42,819 nt of DNA from Myxococcota bacterium (GTDB lineage Bacteria > Myxococcota_A > Polyangia > JAAYKL01), in assembly GCA_030065855.1 (NCBI GenBank), contig JASJCT010000064.1, forward strand, positions 1 to 42,819, read 5' to 3'. The notes under the pieces were generated by a model. The model saw nothing but the letters and a program-made list of their open reading frames with translations, was not told the origin of the DNA and searched no databases. Below are positions 17,036 to 25,479 of the stretch, one piece after another (the first letter of the stretch is position 1; each line of letters starts with the position of its first letter). The translations under genes and the position numbers were made by a program.

Positions 17036-17118
17036 CCGAAGGGGTTGCCCATACTAGCCCGGGGCAACGCCCCGGGATTATTGACAAAAATAGGAACCAA
17101 GCCCCAACGGGGCGGCCC
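17036..17118 (+). repeat. Palindromic intergenic repeat, copy A
   Basis: The unit is CCGAAGGGG (17036-17044), 13 bases, then hairpin CCCGGGGC-AAC-GCCCCGGG (17058-17076), an AT-rich stretch starting GATTATTGA, then hairpin GCCCC-AAC-GGGGC (17101-17113). Copy B at 17157-17243 has the same order and spacing on the opposite strand. Confidence 0.7.
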
Positions 17119-17156
17119 AAAAAACGAAGCGTTAATTATTGGCAATCGAAAACCTG

Positions 17157-17243
17157 ATGGATCGCCCTTACAGGGTTTGTATCTTCTTTTTTCTTAATGA
17201 TCCCAGGGCGTTGCCCTGGGCTGAGATGGTAGACCCCCTTCGG
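17157..17243 (-). repeat. Palindromic intergenic repeat, copy B (inverted)
   Basis: Read on the minus strand: CCGAAGGGG (17243-17235), 14 bases, hairpin CCCAGGGC-AAC-GCCCTGGG (17220-17202), GATCATTAA and an A-rich stretch, then a small hairpin CCCTGTAAGGG (17175-17165). Stem bases differ from copy A in a compensating way (G-C replaced by A-T at the fourth pair), so pairing itself appears conserved. Beyond these two copies I see nothing coding in 16978-17340. Confidence 0.7.
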
Positions 17244-17340
17244 GTCCACCTGCCGCCATTGCCTTAGGTTAACGCATATGGGGATAAACCCCACGGCTAC
17301 AACAGGGTGCTGAGAACGGCCCTTTCGGGACGAGAACTTG

Positions 17341-18312
17341 CTAAGTGGAGTCGCCCCTTTTGCGGTAGCCCAGCCCTGAGGCTATGGGGATCTCCTCGGC
17401 CTTGCCGAGTTGAATGAGGTGCTCCAAGTAGGCCATGGTTTGGGACATGGCTAGCCACTTGGCAAAGGTTTGGGGGCGCTCTCCAAGGGTATCGAGGCTT
17501 ATGTCATATGCACTCCTGGCCGCATCTTGCAGGGCCTGCTCTACTTGACCGAGCCGTGCGAGATGGTGACCGATAATGGACTCGATACGGCGACTGATAT
17601 CTGAAATCGGGCTCCCGTGACCGGAAAGTGCTGGTATATTGTCCAAATCACCGAGCCGTCGCAGGGATTTGAGAAACCCGTCTAGGGGGTCAGTACCGAC
17701 GACTTCGATACGCATGGATATGTGGGTGGCGTCCCGACGGGTGACACAATCGCCCGTTAGGATGAGCGCACGTTCATGCTTGAGACAGATATGTCCGGGG
17801 GTATGGCCGGGTGTCACCCAGACGGTGAAGGGGATGCCACCGAGGTCAAGCTTCTGGCCTTCTTCTAACGTGGCAGACGGCTCAAAGGGCTCCTGGAGAT
17901 TTCTAAAAAAAGAACTCACCGGCACCACTTTTTCGATAAATTCGTCTGGCACCGCATGTTTTCCGAAAAATACCGCGTGTTTTTCGTCTAGTTCTGGATG
18001 GGCCAAATACTGCTTTAGGGAGGCAGCATCAGTTCCAGACATGAGCACCTGCGCGCCGGCATCGAGAAATGTCTGCCCCAATCCAGCGTGATCTGCATGG
18101 TGATGGGTGCACACTACCGTATCGATATCCGATAGCGCTAGTCCGAGGTCTTTCAGCTGTTTTATCAGGCTTTTTCTGCTCACTGCATCGCTCATCCCGG
18201 TATCGACCAGGGCGTTTCCCTTGGGTCCTTGGATAAGATAGCTATTTATCGTGCCCAGGGTTGCGGGCATGGGCAGTTTGAGGGGTATTAGCCACGAGGG
18301 AAGTGCAATCAT
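17341..18312 (-). CDS. Metallo-beta-lactamase-fold hydrolase
   Basis: 323 residues. The N-terminal half has the metal signature T-H-H-H-A-D-H (CTHHHADHAGLG), then GHTPGHICLKH and LTGDCV, which give the remaining His/Asp ligands. This is the glyoxalase-II / MBL hydrolase fold. The C-terminal about 80 residues are helical, as in the MBL-fold proteins that carry a small winged-helix-like tail. The substrate cannot be told from sequence; thioester, lactone or nucleic-acid phosphoesters are all possible in the superfamily. The start lies 17 bases after the preceding stop and it is the last gene of the rnf-led run. No signal peptide, so cytoplasmic. Confidence 0.8.
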   Translation of the reverse strand: MIALPSWLIPLKLPMPATLGTINSYLIQGPKGNALVDTGMSDAVSRKSLIKQLKDLGLALSDIDTVVCTHHHADHAGLGQTFLDAGAQVLMSGTDAASLKQYLAHPELDEKHAVFFGKHAVPDEFIEKVVPVSSFFRNLQEPFEPSATLEEGQKLDLGGIPFTVWVTPGHTPGHICLKHERALILTGDCVTRRDATHISMRIEVVGTDPLDGFLKSLRRLGDLDNIPALSGHGSPISDISRRIESIIGHHLARLGQVEQALQDAARSAYDISLDTLGERPQTFAKWLAMSQTMAYLEHLIQLGKAEEIPIASGLGYRKRGDST

Positions 18313-18329
18313 GAGACTTTGGTTTCCTT

Positions 18330-19499
18330 TTAGTTCGTTGAATTTGGGGCAGGGTCAGGGTTGGGCATGGGCACGACGATGACACATACGGCGCTCTTTT
18401 CAAAAGATGTCAACGGAGCGCTCAGTCCGCTCCCGGTAAAAAACACACGCTTTCCTGGCACGCCGGCGCGTTCAAGGGCCTGAGCTATCCTCGAAGCCAG
18501 CGACGTGCTCTTATTCATCGCTTTAGGTGGGCGAAACGTTCCCCGTACCGTTGCCACGACGAGCACATGATTTTGGTGTGGCATGATAATGTCGGCCAGC
18601 CGGGCGATATCAGTGGGTTTGGGTTCGGTTTTGCCGCGTCCCAGGGGCAAGACAATCCCCATGCCGAATTCTTCGTCCACCACGTCAAAGTTAGCAGATA
18701 CGAGCGCTTCTCTGAGCGTTGCGAGCATGGCAGTGCGATCCTTGTCCCGGCCCTCCCATATTTCATTCATCAACCGGCGCGTTTCGATCCCTGCAGTCTC
18801 GATATGCCCTTGCAAAGCAGCCAGGTCTCGCTGATCCAGCGCTGCCTTACCAAGCGCGAGGGATCCAGATGTGAGCACAATGCGATGAGCCTCAATGGCC
18901 CCGGCAGCTGCATAGATGCTGAGAATTTTCTGCCAGATGTTGGCCCGGGCCATCATCTCTCGACCCATTGTCAGACGGGCGTCATTCAGAAGTTCCCGAT
19001 GTTCTTTGGTCAATGCGGCTTCGCGAAGTGTCTCAGCTGCGGCTGCCCGGCGGTATGTCTCATCTACTGTGCGAACCAGGTGTTCCCGGATGCGCAGGCG
19101 CTCCTTCATAGCCTCGAGCTGGCGGACAGCGGATCGGGTTTGTTCCAGCTCCCTATTCAGGCGCGCCTGTTCCTTGAGCACTGCATCGAGCCGGTCTTGC
19201 GCGCTAACCCGCGCAACACCTGCCAGGGCAGCTTTTGTCTGAATAATGCCCAGGTTCGCAAGGCGATCTGCTTTGTCTGTATCACCTTGGGCCGCTGCTT
19301 TTTCTGCCAAGGAGAGATATCGCGTCCCCTCTTCCCAGGCAACAGGCGATGCCTGCTTGGCAGCTGCTTGATCCGGTGACGCGATGAGTTTTTTGAGACT
19401 CAAAATAGTGGGAGGTGGTGGCGCTGGTGCACAGGCGATCAGGGCCAGTGCGATGGACCCGCAGACAATGGGCTGCGCCAGAGGTGGATGGCACCTCAC
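18330..19499 (-). CDS. Lipoprotein with coiled coil and OmpA-like C-terminus
   Basis: 389 residues. The signal ends L-I-A-C23, followed by APAPPPP. Residues about 35-95 look like the short helical domain (DUF4398-like) often placed before OmpA domains in periplasmic proteins. A long coiled coil follows (about 100-240). The C-terminal about 110 residues (IARLADIIMPHQNHVLVVAT, then SLASRIAQALERAGVPGKRV) resemble an OmpA/peptidoglycan-binding fold, though degenerate. An anchor between a membrane and peptidoglycan is inferred. Its start overlaps the upstream gene's stop by four bases (ATGA), so translation is coupled. Confidence 0.65.
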   Translation of the reverse strand: MRCHPPLAQPIVCGSIALALIACAPAPPPPTILSLKKLIASPDQAAAKQASPVAWEEGTRYLSLAEKAAAQGDTDKADRLANLGIIQTKAALAGVARVSAQDRLDAVLKEQARLNRELEQTRSAVRQLEAMKERLRIREHLVRTVDETYRRAAAAETLREAALTKEHRELLNDARLTMGREMMARANIWQKILSIYAAAGAIEAHRIVLTSGSLALGKAALDQRDLAALQGHIETAGIETRRLMNEIWEGRDKDRTAMLATLREALVSANFDVVDEEFGMGIVLPLGRGKTEPKPTDIARLADIIMPHQNHVLVVATVRGTFRPPKAMNKSTSLASRIAQALERAGVPGKRVFFTGSGLSAPLTSFEKSAVCVIVVPMPNPDPAPNSTN

Positions 19500-19969
19500 T
19501 TATCCACCTCGCCTTGGGGAGGCAACGCATCTGTGGCCTTCCGGCCCTGTACGTTGAGCAGCAGCCGATCATAGCGACCCTTAGCAATGGCAAGCGCTTG
19601 GCCGAGCGCTTGGTTGGTGCGGGCGTGTTCCTCTGTCTCAGCCATGATTTGTCCAATGTCGACGAGCAATCGGACCAGGGCAATCTGGCCAGGTAATCGC
19701 TCTGCAATGGTTGCGGCTTTTTTAATGCGCCCCTCTCTTAAAAAGAGACGACCATCAACTATCCACTGCTTTGCCACGACCAACTCACCAGCAGCCGCGC
19801 TAGCGCCCTTTTTCTTTTCGATCTCAGCGACCTCGACACTGAACTTCTCAAACAAAGCATCGGAAAGCGCACCCAAATCTGAGGCCGCCACAGGTGTAAG
19901 ATACAATCCGGACACAAGGACGAGGATCGCTGCATTGACTGATTTGTTTATCCAGTCACCCATCCTCAC
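19496..19969 (-). CDS. Small exported helical protein
   Basis: 157 residues from a GTG that directly follows the rnfE stop (ATG 19963 is the alternative). A signal peptide (about 10-29, ending TPVAA) precedes an all-helical charged domain with Ala/Glu/Lys heptads (GASAAAGELVVAKQWIVDGR). No known family is recognised. Its position between rnfE and the OmpA-like lipoprotein, with abutting and overlapping reading frames, indicates it is made together with the Rnf complex; whether it works with Rnf is unknown. Confidence 0.6.
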   Translation of the reverse strand: MRMGDWINKSVNAAILVLVSGLYLTPVAASDLGALSDALFEKFSVEVAEIEKKKGASAAAGELVVAKQWIVDGRLFLREGRIKKAATIAERLPGQIALVRLLVDIGQIMAETEEHARTNQALGQALAIAKGRYDRLLLNVQGRKATDALPPQGEVDK

Positions 19970-20611
19970 CTATTTATCTGCGTCGATGCGGCGCTGAATG
20001 GCGGTCTTTGCTGCGAGCATGATGCCCAGTGTAAGAAAGGCACCGGGTGGAAGAATCATGACCAATACGCCGGGATATTGGGATCCCAGCAGGGTAAATT
20101 TCACTTCGGTTTCGCCGAGCTGGAACAGGGTCAGTGTGCCTGATCCAATAACCTCGCGAATGGCGCCTAGGATGAACAATGTAAGGGTAAACCCAAGGCT
20201 CATACCTAGCCCGTCCAAGATGGACCTACCGACAGAGTTGCGCGAGGCAAATGCCTCGGCTCGCCCCAAAATGATGCAATTCACCACGATCAGTGGCACA
20301 AAAAGACCCAAGTTTCGCGACAGGTCGTATAAATACGCCTTTAACGCCATGTCCACGATGGTTACAAACGTTGCGATGACCACAATATACACGGGGATGC
20401 GCACGCTCTTGGGCACGATGCCTTTAATAAGGGATACGATAAAGTTCGATCCCAAGAGCACAAACGTAGTAGCCACGCCCATGCCCAAGCCGTTGTAGGC
20501 AGAGTTTGTCACGGCCAATGCAGGACAAAGACCGAGAAGCAGCACGAGCACCGGGTTGTCTTTCCACAGTCCCTTTGTGATCTCTCCTGTTTTGCTGATT
20601 TTAGATGGCAC
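19970..20611 (-). CDS. rnfE: Rnf complex subunit RnfE
   Basis: 213 residues from GTG 20611, chosen because GGGGAGG lies six bases upstream; a TTG at 20632 is an in-frame alternative. The protein is almost entirely membrane helices with the family features KDNPVLVLLLGLCPALAVTN and VPLIVVNCIILGRAEAFAS. RnfE and RnfA are homologous core membrane subunits that, in solved Rnf/Nqr structures, share a membrane-embedded iron-sulphur centre; the Cys in LGLCP and VNCI fit. It overlaps rnfG by 11 bases. Confidence 0.93.
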   Translation of the reverse strand: MPSKISKTGEITKGLWKDNPVLVLLLGLCPALAVTNSAYNGLGMGVATTFVLLGSNFIVSLIKGIVPKSVRIPVYIVVIATFVTIVDMALKAYLYDLSRNLGLFVPLIVVNCIILGRAEAFASRNSVGRSILDGLGMSLGFTLTLFILGAIREVIGSGTLTLFQLGETEVKFTLLGSQYPGVLVMILPPGAFLTLGIMLAAKTAIQRRIDADK

Positions 20612-21242
20612 CGCAGACCTCCCCTGTGGCAAGACGCGGCGCCGATGCTATCTCGTCCTTGTGATCCTGAAGTAGCTTTTGAGCTTTTAGAATCGCGTCG
20701 ATCATGGATCTGGACGATATAGTTGCGCCGCTAATGTTGTCGATGTCCCCCCCGTCCTTGGTAACCTTCCAAATGATATCGTCTGGATCCTTGTCTTTGA
20801 ATTGAGCCCGCCAGTCAGCCTCTTCTATTTTTGCCCCAAGGCCCGGGGTCTCAGCATGTTTCAAGACCTCGATGCCCTTGACCGTGCTCTGCATATCTAA
20901 CCCCACCAAGGTGGTGATGGTACCTGAATAGGCCTCATCACCGATGGATACCACTGCCACGCTGTTTAATTTACCACCACGCCTGGCGCGGTAAATCATC
21001 ATGCCGTTCACACAGGCCGCATCCTTGTCAGGTGACACATCCTGACCTGACCCGGGCGTATGGGCCGCGGGGCTGTCCGGGTTGTTTTGCTGAGGTAACA
21101 CTTTCCGTATTGACCGCAGGGTGAATTGACGCTCGTTCTCTGCAATGGCCGGCTTGGTGGTACTGTCAAAGGCAGCAAGGCCAAAGCTGGCGAGCCCGGC
21201 GATTAACGTGAGAACAATTATCATTTTCACGGTCTCTGGCAT
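20601..21242 (-). CDS. rnfG: Rnf complex FMN-binding subunit RnfG
   Basis: 213 residues. One N-terminal membrane helix (about 6-24) anchors a periplasmic FMN-binding domain. The flavinylation motif is S171-G-A-T174-I-S-S, with T174 the expected site of covalent FMN attached by ApbE; apbE is not in the window. HAETPGLGAKIEEADWRAQF is the typical stretch before it. RnfG passes electrons between subunits of the ferredoxin:NAD oxidoreductase. Its ATG shares one base with the rnfD stop (TGATG). Confidence 0.93.
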   Translation of the reverse strand: MPETVKMIIVLTLIAGLASFGLAAFDSTTKPAIAENERQFTLRSIRKVLPQQNNPDSPAAHTPGSGQDVSPDKDAACVNGMMIYRARRGGKLNSVAVVSIGDEAYSGTITTLVGLDMQSTVKGIEVLKHAETPGLGAKIEEADWRAQFKDKDPDDIIWKVTKDGGDIDNISGATISSRSMIDAILKAQKLLQDHKDEIASAPRLATGEVCGAI

Positions 21243-22303
21243 CAGGCACCTCCTTTCTCAGTGAGATGCTGCCACCCGAACTTCTTGGGCTTGGTGTAGG
21301 TATCGATAATCGGCACAGCCGCGTTCATCAAGAGCACGGCAAACGAAACCCCTTCTGGATATCCAGCCCAGAGCCGGATAACCATGGTCAACAGGCCGCA
21401 ACCAGCGCCGAAGATGAGCTTACCAGCCGGATACATGGGACTGGTCACATAGTCCGTGGCCATAAAGAATGCGCCGATGATGGCGCCCCCTGAAAACAGG
21501 TGAAAGACAATCCCTGCGTAAGCCGCATCATTGAGGGCATGGGTAATGCCCGCGAACACGGCCATGGCAGCAAGGAACGAAACCGGAATATGCCAGGTAA
21601 TGATCTTGCGAATAATTAAAAATACACCTCCTAGCAGCAAAAAGAGCGCCGATGTCTCGCCCGATGAGCCGTTGATCGTCCCTATAAACAGGTCCGTACC
21701 GCTGGAGAGACTGGCAATTGCCTGGGTGCCGTTTTCCATGAGCAACCCGAGAGGGGTTGCCGCTGTCACCGCATCGACCGCTGCGGATCCCGTGGCGACT
21801 ACCTTGCCGCTCGCGTCCAATGCGGTGACGGGATGGCCAAACAGCGTCGTATCGCCTAGGCTTCCTGTCGGGACCAGCCAACGCGTCAGGGGACCGGGGA
21901 ACGCAATGAGCAAAAACACACGTCCAGTCATGGCTGGATTAAAGGGATTTTGACCCAGCCCGCCAAAGAACGCCTTGGTAACCACAATGGCTACTACAGC
22001 GCCCACACCGCAGATCCAGATGGGCAGTCCCGGCGGTAGGGTCAACGCCAGGATAAGCCCGGTGAGCACGGCAGACCCATCGCGAATGGTAATAGGCTTG
22101 CTAGAGATTAACTGGCATGCAACCTCGGCGATAACGCAGAACAAAATCGTCGACAGCGCGACCTGCAACGCCGGAAGTCCAAACAGGTATATCGACCAGA
22201 TCGTTGCCGGCATGAGGGTCGCCACCACTGTCCACATGATGCGACTTGTTGAGGCATTGCCGTGAACATGGGGAGAGGAGGAAACAAAGAGCGTGTTATC
22301 CAT
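21242..22303 (-). CDS. rnfD: Rnf complex membrane subunit RnfD
   Basis: 353 residues, multiple membrane helices. Typical motifs are RDGSAVLTGLILALTLPP, GGLGQNPFNPAMTGRVFLL and FFMATDYVTSPMYP. The covalent FMN threonine is probably T183 in TAATPL, a variant of the usual S/T-G-A-T context. RnfD is homologous to NqrB and forms the ion-translocating membrane core. It starts 11 bases after rnfC and overlaps rnfG by one base. Confidence 0.93.
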   Translation of the reverse strand: MDNTLFVSSSPHVHGNASTSRIMWTVVATLMPATIWSIYLFGLPALQVALSTILFCVIAEVACQLISSKPITIRDGSAVLTGLILALTLPPGLPIWICGVGAVVAIVVTKAFFGGLGQNPFNPAMTGRVFLLIAFPGPLTRWLVPTGSLGDTTLFGHPVTALDASGKVVATGSAAVDAVTAATPLGLLMENGTQAIASLSSGTDLFIGTINGSSGETSALFLLLGGVFLIIRKIITWHIPVSFLAAMAVFAGITHALNDAAYAGIVFHLFSGGAIIGAFFMATDYVTSPMYPAGKLIFGAGCGLLTMVIRLWAGYPEGVSFAVLLMNAAVPIIDTYTKPKKFGWQHLTEKGGA

Positions 22304-22314
22304 GATGCCCTCGA

Positions 22315-23637
22315 TCAGTTCTTTTTTCGTTTGGTCGCCATAACAGCCACCTTACCCAACCGAATTTTCTGAACCAGCGCAATATGCGCGGGACACTCAA
22401 AGGCGCAGGAGCCGCACTCGATACAATCCAGCACCCCCCATGTTTCAGCATCGTCTAATAATGCTTTTTCCGAATAAGTGGCGATCTCGGTCGGGGGCAA
22501 GCGCATGGGGCATGCCCGCACGCATCGTCCACAACGAATGCACGGACCTGGCGGGTCTCCGTCTACTTCGGCGGTAGATAGGAGCAGGATCCCACTCGTC
22601 CCCTTGGTGATGGGTACCGCGTCTGTGTATTGGGCCAGCCCCATCATCGGCCCGCCCGAGATGAGTTTGCCCAGCTCCCCCTGCACACCGCCGCACGCAG
22701 CCACGACAGTCTCAATCGATGTGCCAACGCGAACGAGCAGGTTGGCAGGCCCTGCGATGGCCGCCCCTGTGACAGTGACCACCCGTTCGTACAATGGCTT
22801 GCCCCGAACAACCGCGTCCGCAATCGCAGCAGCTGTGCCCACATTCTGAACGACCACACCCACATCCATGGGCAGACCGCCAGATGGCACCTCGCGGCCC
22901 AAGCACGCTTGGATCAGCTGTTTTTCAGCGCCTTGGGGATACTTGACCTTAAGTGGGACAATCTCAATATCTTTGCCGCTGGCGACCTCCAGCAGCGTTT
23001 TAATGGCGTCGGGTTTGTTCTGCTCGACACCGATCATCGCCCGTTTTGCTCCGAGGATCTGCTGCACAATGCGCAGCCCGGTCACCACGGCATCTGGATG
23101 TTCCAACATCATTCGGTGATCCGCGGTTAAGTACGGTTCGCATTCAGCACCGTTCAGCATGACCGCGTCAATAGGCTTGTTGGACGGGGGCGACAGTTTT
23201 ACGTGGGTTGGAAAGGCAGCGCCCCCCATACCCACAATACCGCTTTTATAAATGACGTCTTTCAGCTGGTCCACATCTGCGTTTGTCCAATCGTTTCCCA
23301 GGCCTTCTGGGGCCTCGGATTGGTCATTGCCATCGTTCTCAATGATAACAGACATGACTTCTGCCCCGCTCATTGAAGGCGCAGGGGCGACGTCTTTAAC
23401 TTTTCCAGAGACCGAAGCGTGAATATAGCTGGATACGTATCCAGCTGGCTCACCGATCACCTGACCCCGCAGCACCTCGGCGCCCTTTTCAACGCAGGCC
23501 TTGGCAGGCGCGCCAATGTGCTGTGATAGTGGAATCACCACTTCATCCGGGGCTTCCAGGGGCGTCACGGCCAGCTGGGCAGTTCTCGCTTTTTCATACT
23601 GGGGATGAATGCCGCCGCCAAAGGTAACCGCTTTCAT
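22315..23637 (-). CDS. rnfC: Rnf complex subunit RnfC (NADH/flavin and 4Fe-4S)
   Basis: 440 residues. The N-terminal part has the RnfC barrel-sandwich domain (FGGGIHPQYEK, later IGEPAGYVSSYIHAS). The central part is the flavoprotein NADH-binding region, with GMGGAAFPTHVKLSPP and NGAECEPYLTADHRMM. The C-terminus carries two 4Fe-4S motifs, CIRCGRCVRACP and CIECGSCAFECP. RnfC is the cytoplasmic subunit that exchanges electrons with NAD. Length is typical of the short form, without the long Ala/Lys repeat tail of enterobacterial RsxC. It overlaps rnfB by four bases, with GGAGG inside rnfB. Confidence 0.94.
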   Translation of the reverse strand: MKAVTFGGGIHPQYEKARTAQLAVTPLEAPDEVVIPLSQHIGAPAKACVEKGAEVLRGQVIGEPAGYVSSYIHASVSGKVKDVAPAPSMSGAEVMSVIIENDGNDQSEAPEGLGNDWTNADVDQLKDVIYKSGIVGMGGAAFPTHVKLSPPSNKPIDAVMLNGAECEPYLTADHRMMLEHPDAVVTGLRIVQQILGAKRAMIGVEQNKPDAIKTLLEVASGKDIEIVPLKVKYPQGAEKQLIQACLGREVPSGGLPMDVGVVVQNVGTAAAIADAVVRGKPLYERVVTVTGAAIAGPANLLVRVGTSIETVVAACGGVQGELGKLISGGPMMGLAQYTDAVPITKGTSGILLLSTAEVDGDPPGPCIRCGRCVRACPMRLPPTEIATYSEKALLDDAETWGVLDCIECGSCAFECPAHIALVQKIRLGKVAVMATKRKKN

Positions 23638-24605
23638 GCGGGGCCTCCTTTCTCAGCGGATTCATCCGGTGTTGTTTTCTTGGCGTTCTTTGCTGCTTTT
23701 GCCTTTTTGGCAGCCAGTTTTCTCTCCTTTTCAGCTACTTTCCAAGCTTCGGATTGCTGAGCGAACGCTTCGCGCGCTGAAGGTTCGGTTAGCCACGCGG
23801 AAAGTGAGTGAAAGCGACTGTCGAAAATGCTCCCTTGGGGGCATGCCAGGGCGACGTCTTGGGGTATATCCTCGCCCTGAGATTCGGGATCCACTGCTGC
23901 AAGGGCACCTGTCACTTTGAGGCGTTTCGACTGTTTGGCGCACAGCTTACACCCGGTACATCCCACATCGCAGACCGCCTTGACCTTTTTCGCCTTTTCC
24001 GGGTTGTGGCAAAGCACGTGTACTGAGTCGCCCCGTGGGACCATTTTGATCATATGCCGCGGGCAAGCAACCACGCATTGTGTACACCCCGTGCACCGAT
24101 TGGGCAGGACCATTGCCAGGCGGTTTTGCGTAATGACAATCGCGTCAAACGGGCAAGCATCTGCACAATCGCCCAATCCAAGGCATCCATGGGTACATTT
24201 CTTAACACCGCCCGCCACAGCCTGGGCGCCAGCGCAGGTCTGAATGCCCAAATATCGGGCCCGTTCTGGCGCATGAACAGCATCCCCAGCACAGGCCACC
24301 AGCGCGATCATATCTGGGACGTCCTCTACTTCGACGCCCATGATCTTGCCGATATCCTGCGCCAAATCAGCACCCCCAGGCGGGCATGCGGTCGGTTTGG
24401 CCGCACCTGTCACGAGGGCCGCGGCATACCCCGAACACCCTGGATACCCACACCCACCGCAATTTGCCCCTGGGAGAATATCCATCAGCAGCTCTTGACG
24501 CTCGTCCACATCTACTGCAAATACGCGTCGTCCCACAGCCAGCAGGGACGCCATAGCAAATCCGATGCCCGATAAAATCAAGACCGGAATAAGAACCATT
24601 GTCAT
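23634..24605 (-). CDS. rnfB: Rnf complex ferredoxin-like subunit RnfB
   Basis: 323 residues. One N-terminal membrane helix (about 5-24) is followed by a 4Fe-4S module C49-x2-C52-x4-C57...C74 (GANCGGCGYPGCSG). Ferredoxin-like clusters follow: CTHGCLGLGDCADACP, CTGCTQCVVACP, and a further CDVGCTGCKLC. The last about 50 residues are a Lys/Ala tail. RnfB is thought to be the entry point for electrons from reduced ferredoxin. The number of clusters resembles the longer RnfB versions of anaerobes. It lies 12 bases after rnfA. Confidence 0.94.
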   Translation of the reverse strand: MTMVLIPVLILSGIGFAMASLLAVGRRVFAVDVDERQELLMDILPGANCGGCGYPGCSGYAAALVTGAAKPTACPPGGADLAQDIGKIMGVEVEDVPDMIALVACAGDAVHAPERARYLGIQTCAGAQAVAGGVKKCTHGCLGLGDCADACPFDAIVITQNRLAMVLPNRCTGCTQCVVACPRHMIKMVPRGDSVHVLCHNPEKAKKVKAVCDVGCTGCKLCAKQSKRLKVTGALAAVDPESQGEDIPQDVALACPQGSIFDSRFHSLSAWLTEPSAREAFAQQSEAWKVAEKERKLAAKKAKAAKNAKKTTPDESAEKGGPA

Positions 24606-24617
24606 CCCGCGCCCTCC

Positions 24618-25199
24618 TTAGCTGGCCGGTGCCAGGCCTGAAAATCCCATAAAGGCCAGCGACAGGATGCCGGCGGTGACCAGGGCAATGGCCGGTCCCT
24701 TAAAAACTGCTGGTATGTCTGTCTTATCCATCTGTTCGCGAAGTCCGGCAAACAGCATCAAGGCGATGGCAAACCCCAGGGCCGCCCCAATGGCGTGAAA
24801 TATCACCTGGATGAGGTCGTAGCCCCGCTGGATGTTTAATACGGCAAGCCCGAGCACGGCGCAGTTGGTCGTGATCAGCGGCAAATAGATACCCAACCCT
24901 TGGTACAGGGTGGGCGAGAGCTTTTGAATGGCCATTTCAGTGAGCTGGACGGTCGAAGCGATGACCAAAATAAAGGCAATGGTCTGGAGGTATTCCACGC
25001 TGAATGGCACGAGCAGGTAGACGTGAATGATATAGGTTATCACCGCTGCGACCAGCATCACGAAGAGTACAGCCATGGACATACCGATGGCTGTACTCAG
25101 CCGTTTGGAGACTCCGAGAAATGGGCAGATACCCAGAAACCGGGAAAGCACAAAATTCTCTGTGAGCATTGCGAGGATTACAATCAAAACAACATTCAT
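24618..25199 (-). CDS. rnfA: Rnf complex subunit RnfA
   Basis: 193 residues, six predicted membrane helices. Hallmarks are MLTENFVLSRFLGICPFLGV near the start and LPLITTNCAVLGLAVLN in the middle, containing the Cys that ligate the membrane iron-sulphur centre together with RnfE. The ribosome site GAGGAG is five bases before ATG. It is the first gene of an rnfABCDGE cluster, the order found in gammaproteobacteria; Clostridia typically start with rnfC. Confidence 0.94.
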   Translation of the reverse strand: MNVVLIVILAMLTENFVLSRFLGICPFLGVSKRLSTAIGMSMAVLFVMLVAAVITYIIHVYLLVPFSVEYLQTIAFILVIASTVQLTEMAIQKLSPTLYQGLGIYLPLITTNCAVLGLAVLNIQRGYDLIQVIFHAIGAALGFAIALMLFAGLREQMDKTDIPAVFKGPAIALVTAGILSLAFMGFSGLAPAS

Positions 25200-25360
25200 T
25201 GCCGCTCCTCATCCCATCTTAATTTATGTGTGTGTTTTTCTGATCGTTTCGCCTATTGTTATCAGTCGCGTGTAATTTGGGAATGTCATACCTCCTTTTA
25301 TTCAATATCGTCAATAGCTCTTCTGCATCATGGGTGCTGAATGGGTGCTGAAAGCCTGGT

Positions 25361-25436
25361 CAAAATCCCCCCAGCCCCCTTTTTCAAGGGGGAGCATTGA
25401 AAAGTCCCCTTTGAAAAAGGGGATTTAGGGGATTTC
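25361..25436. repeat. Inverted pair of CCCCTTTTTCAAGGGG palindromes
   Basis: Hairpin 1 is CCCCCTT (25375-25381) with AAGGGGG (25386-25392); hairpin 2 is TCCCCTTT (25405-25412) with AAAGGGGA (25416-25423). The flanks are also inverted copies: AAATCCCC at the left and GGGGATTT at the right (about 25363-25370 and 25429-25436). The whole is a double-palindrome intergenic element. It lies after the kinase gene and upstream of rnfA and could end the kinase transcript. The remainder of 25200-25479 holds the presumed rnf promoter region and nothing coding that I can support. Confidence 0.65.
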
Positions 25437-25479
25437 GTACTAACGGCTTCCCGACCACCCTCGAAGGCAGAACAACAGG

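Noticed and set aside
18567..19379. 270-codon plus-strand frame opposite the OmpA-like lipoprotein gene
   Set aside because: No ribosome site and no recognisable protein features; the minus-strand gene has a lipobox, coiled coil and coupled overlap with its neighbour.
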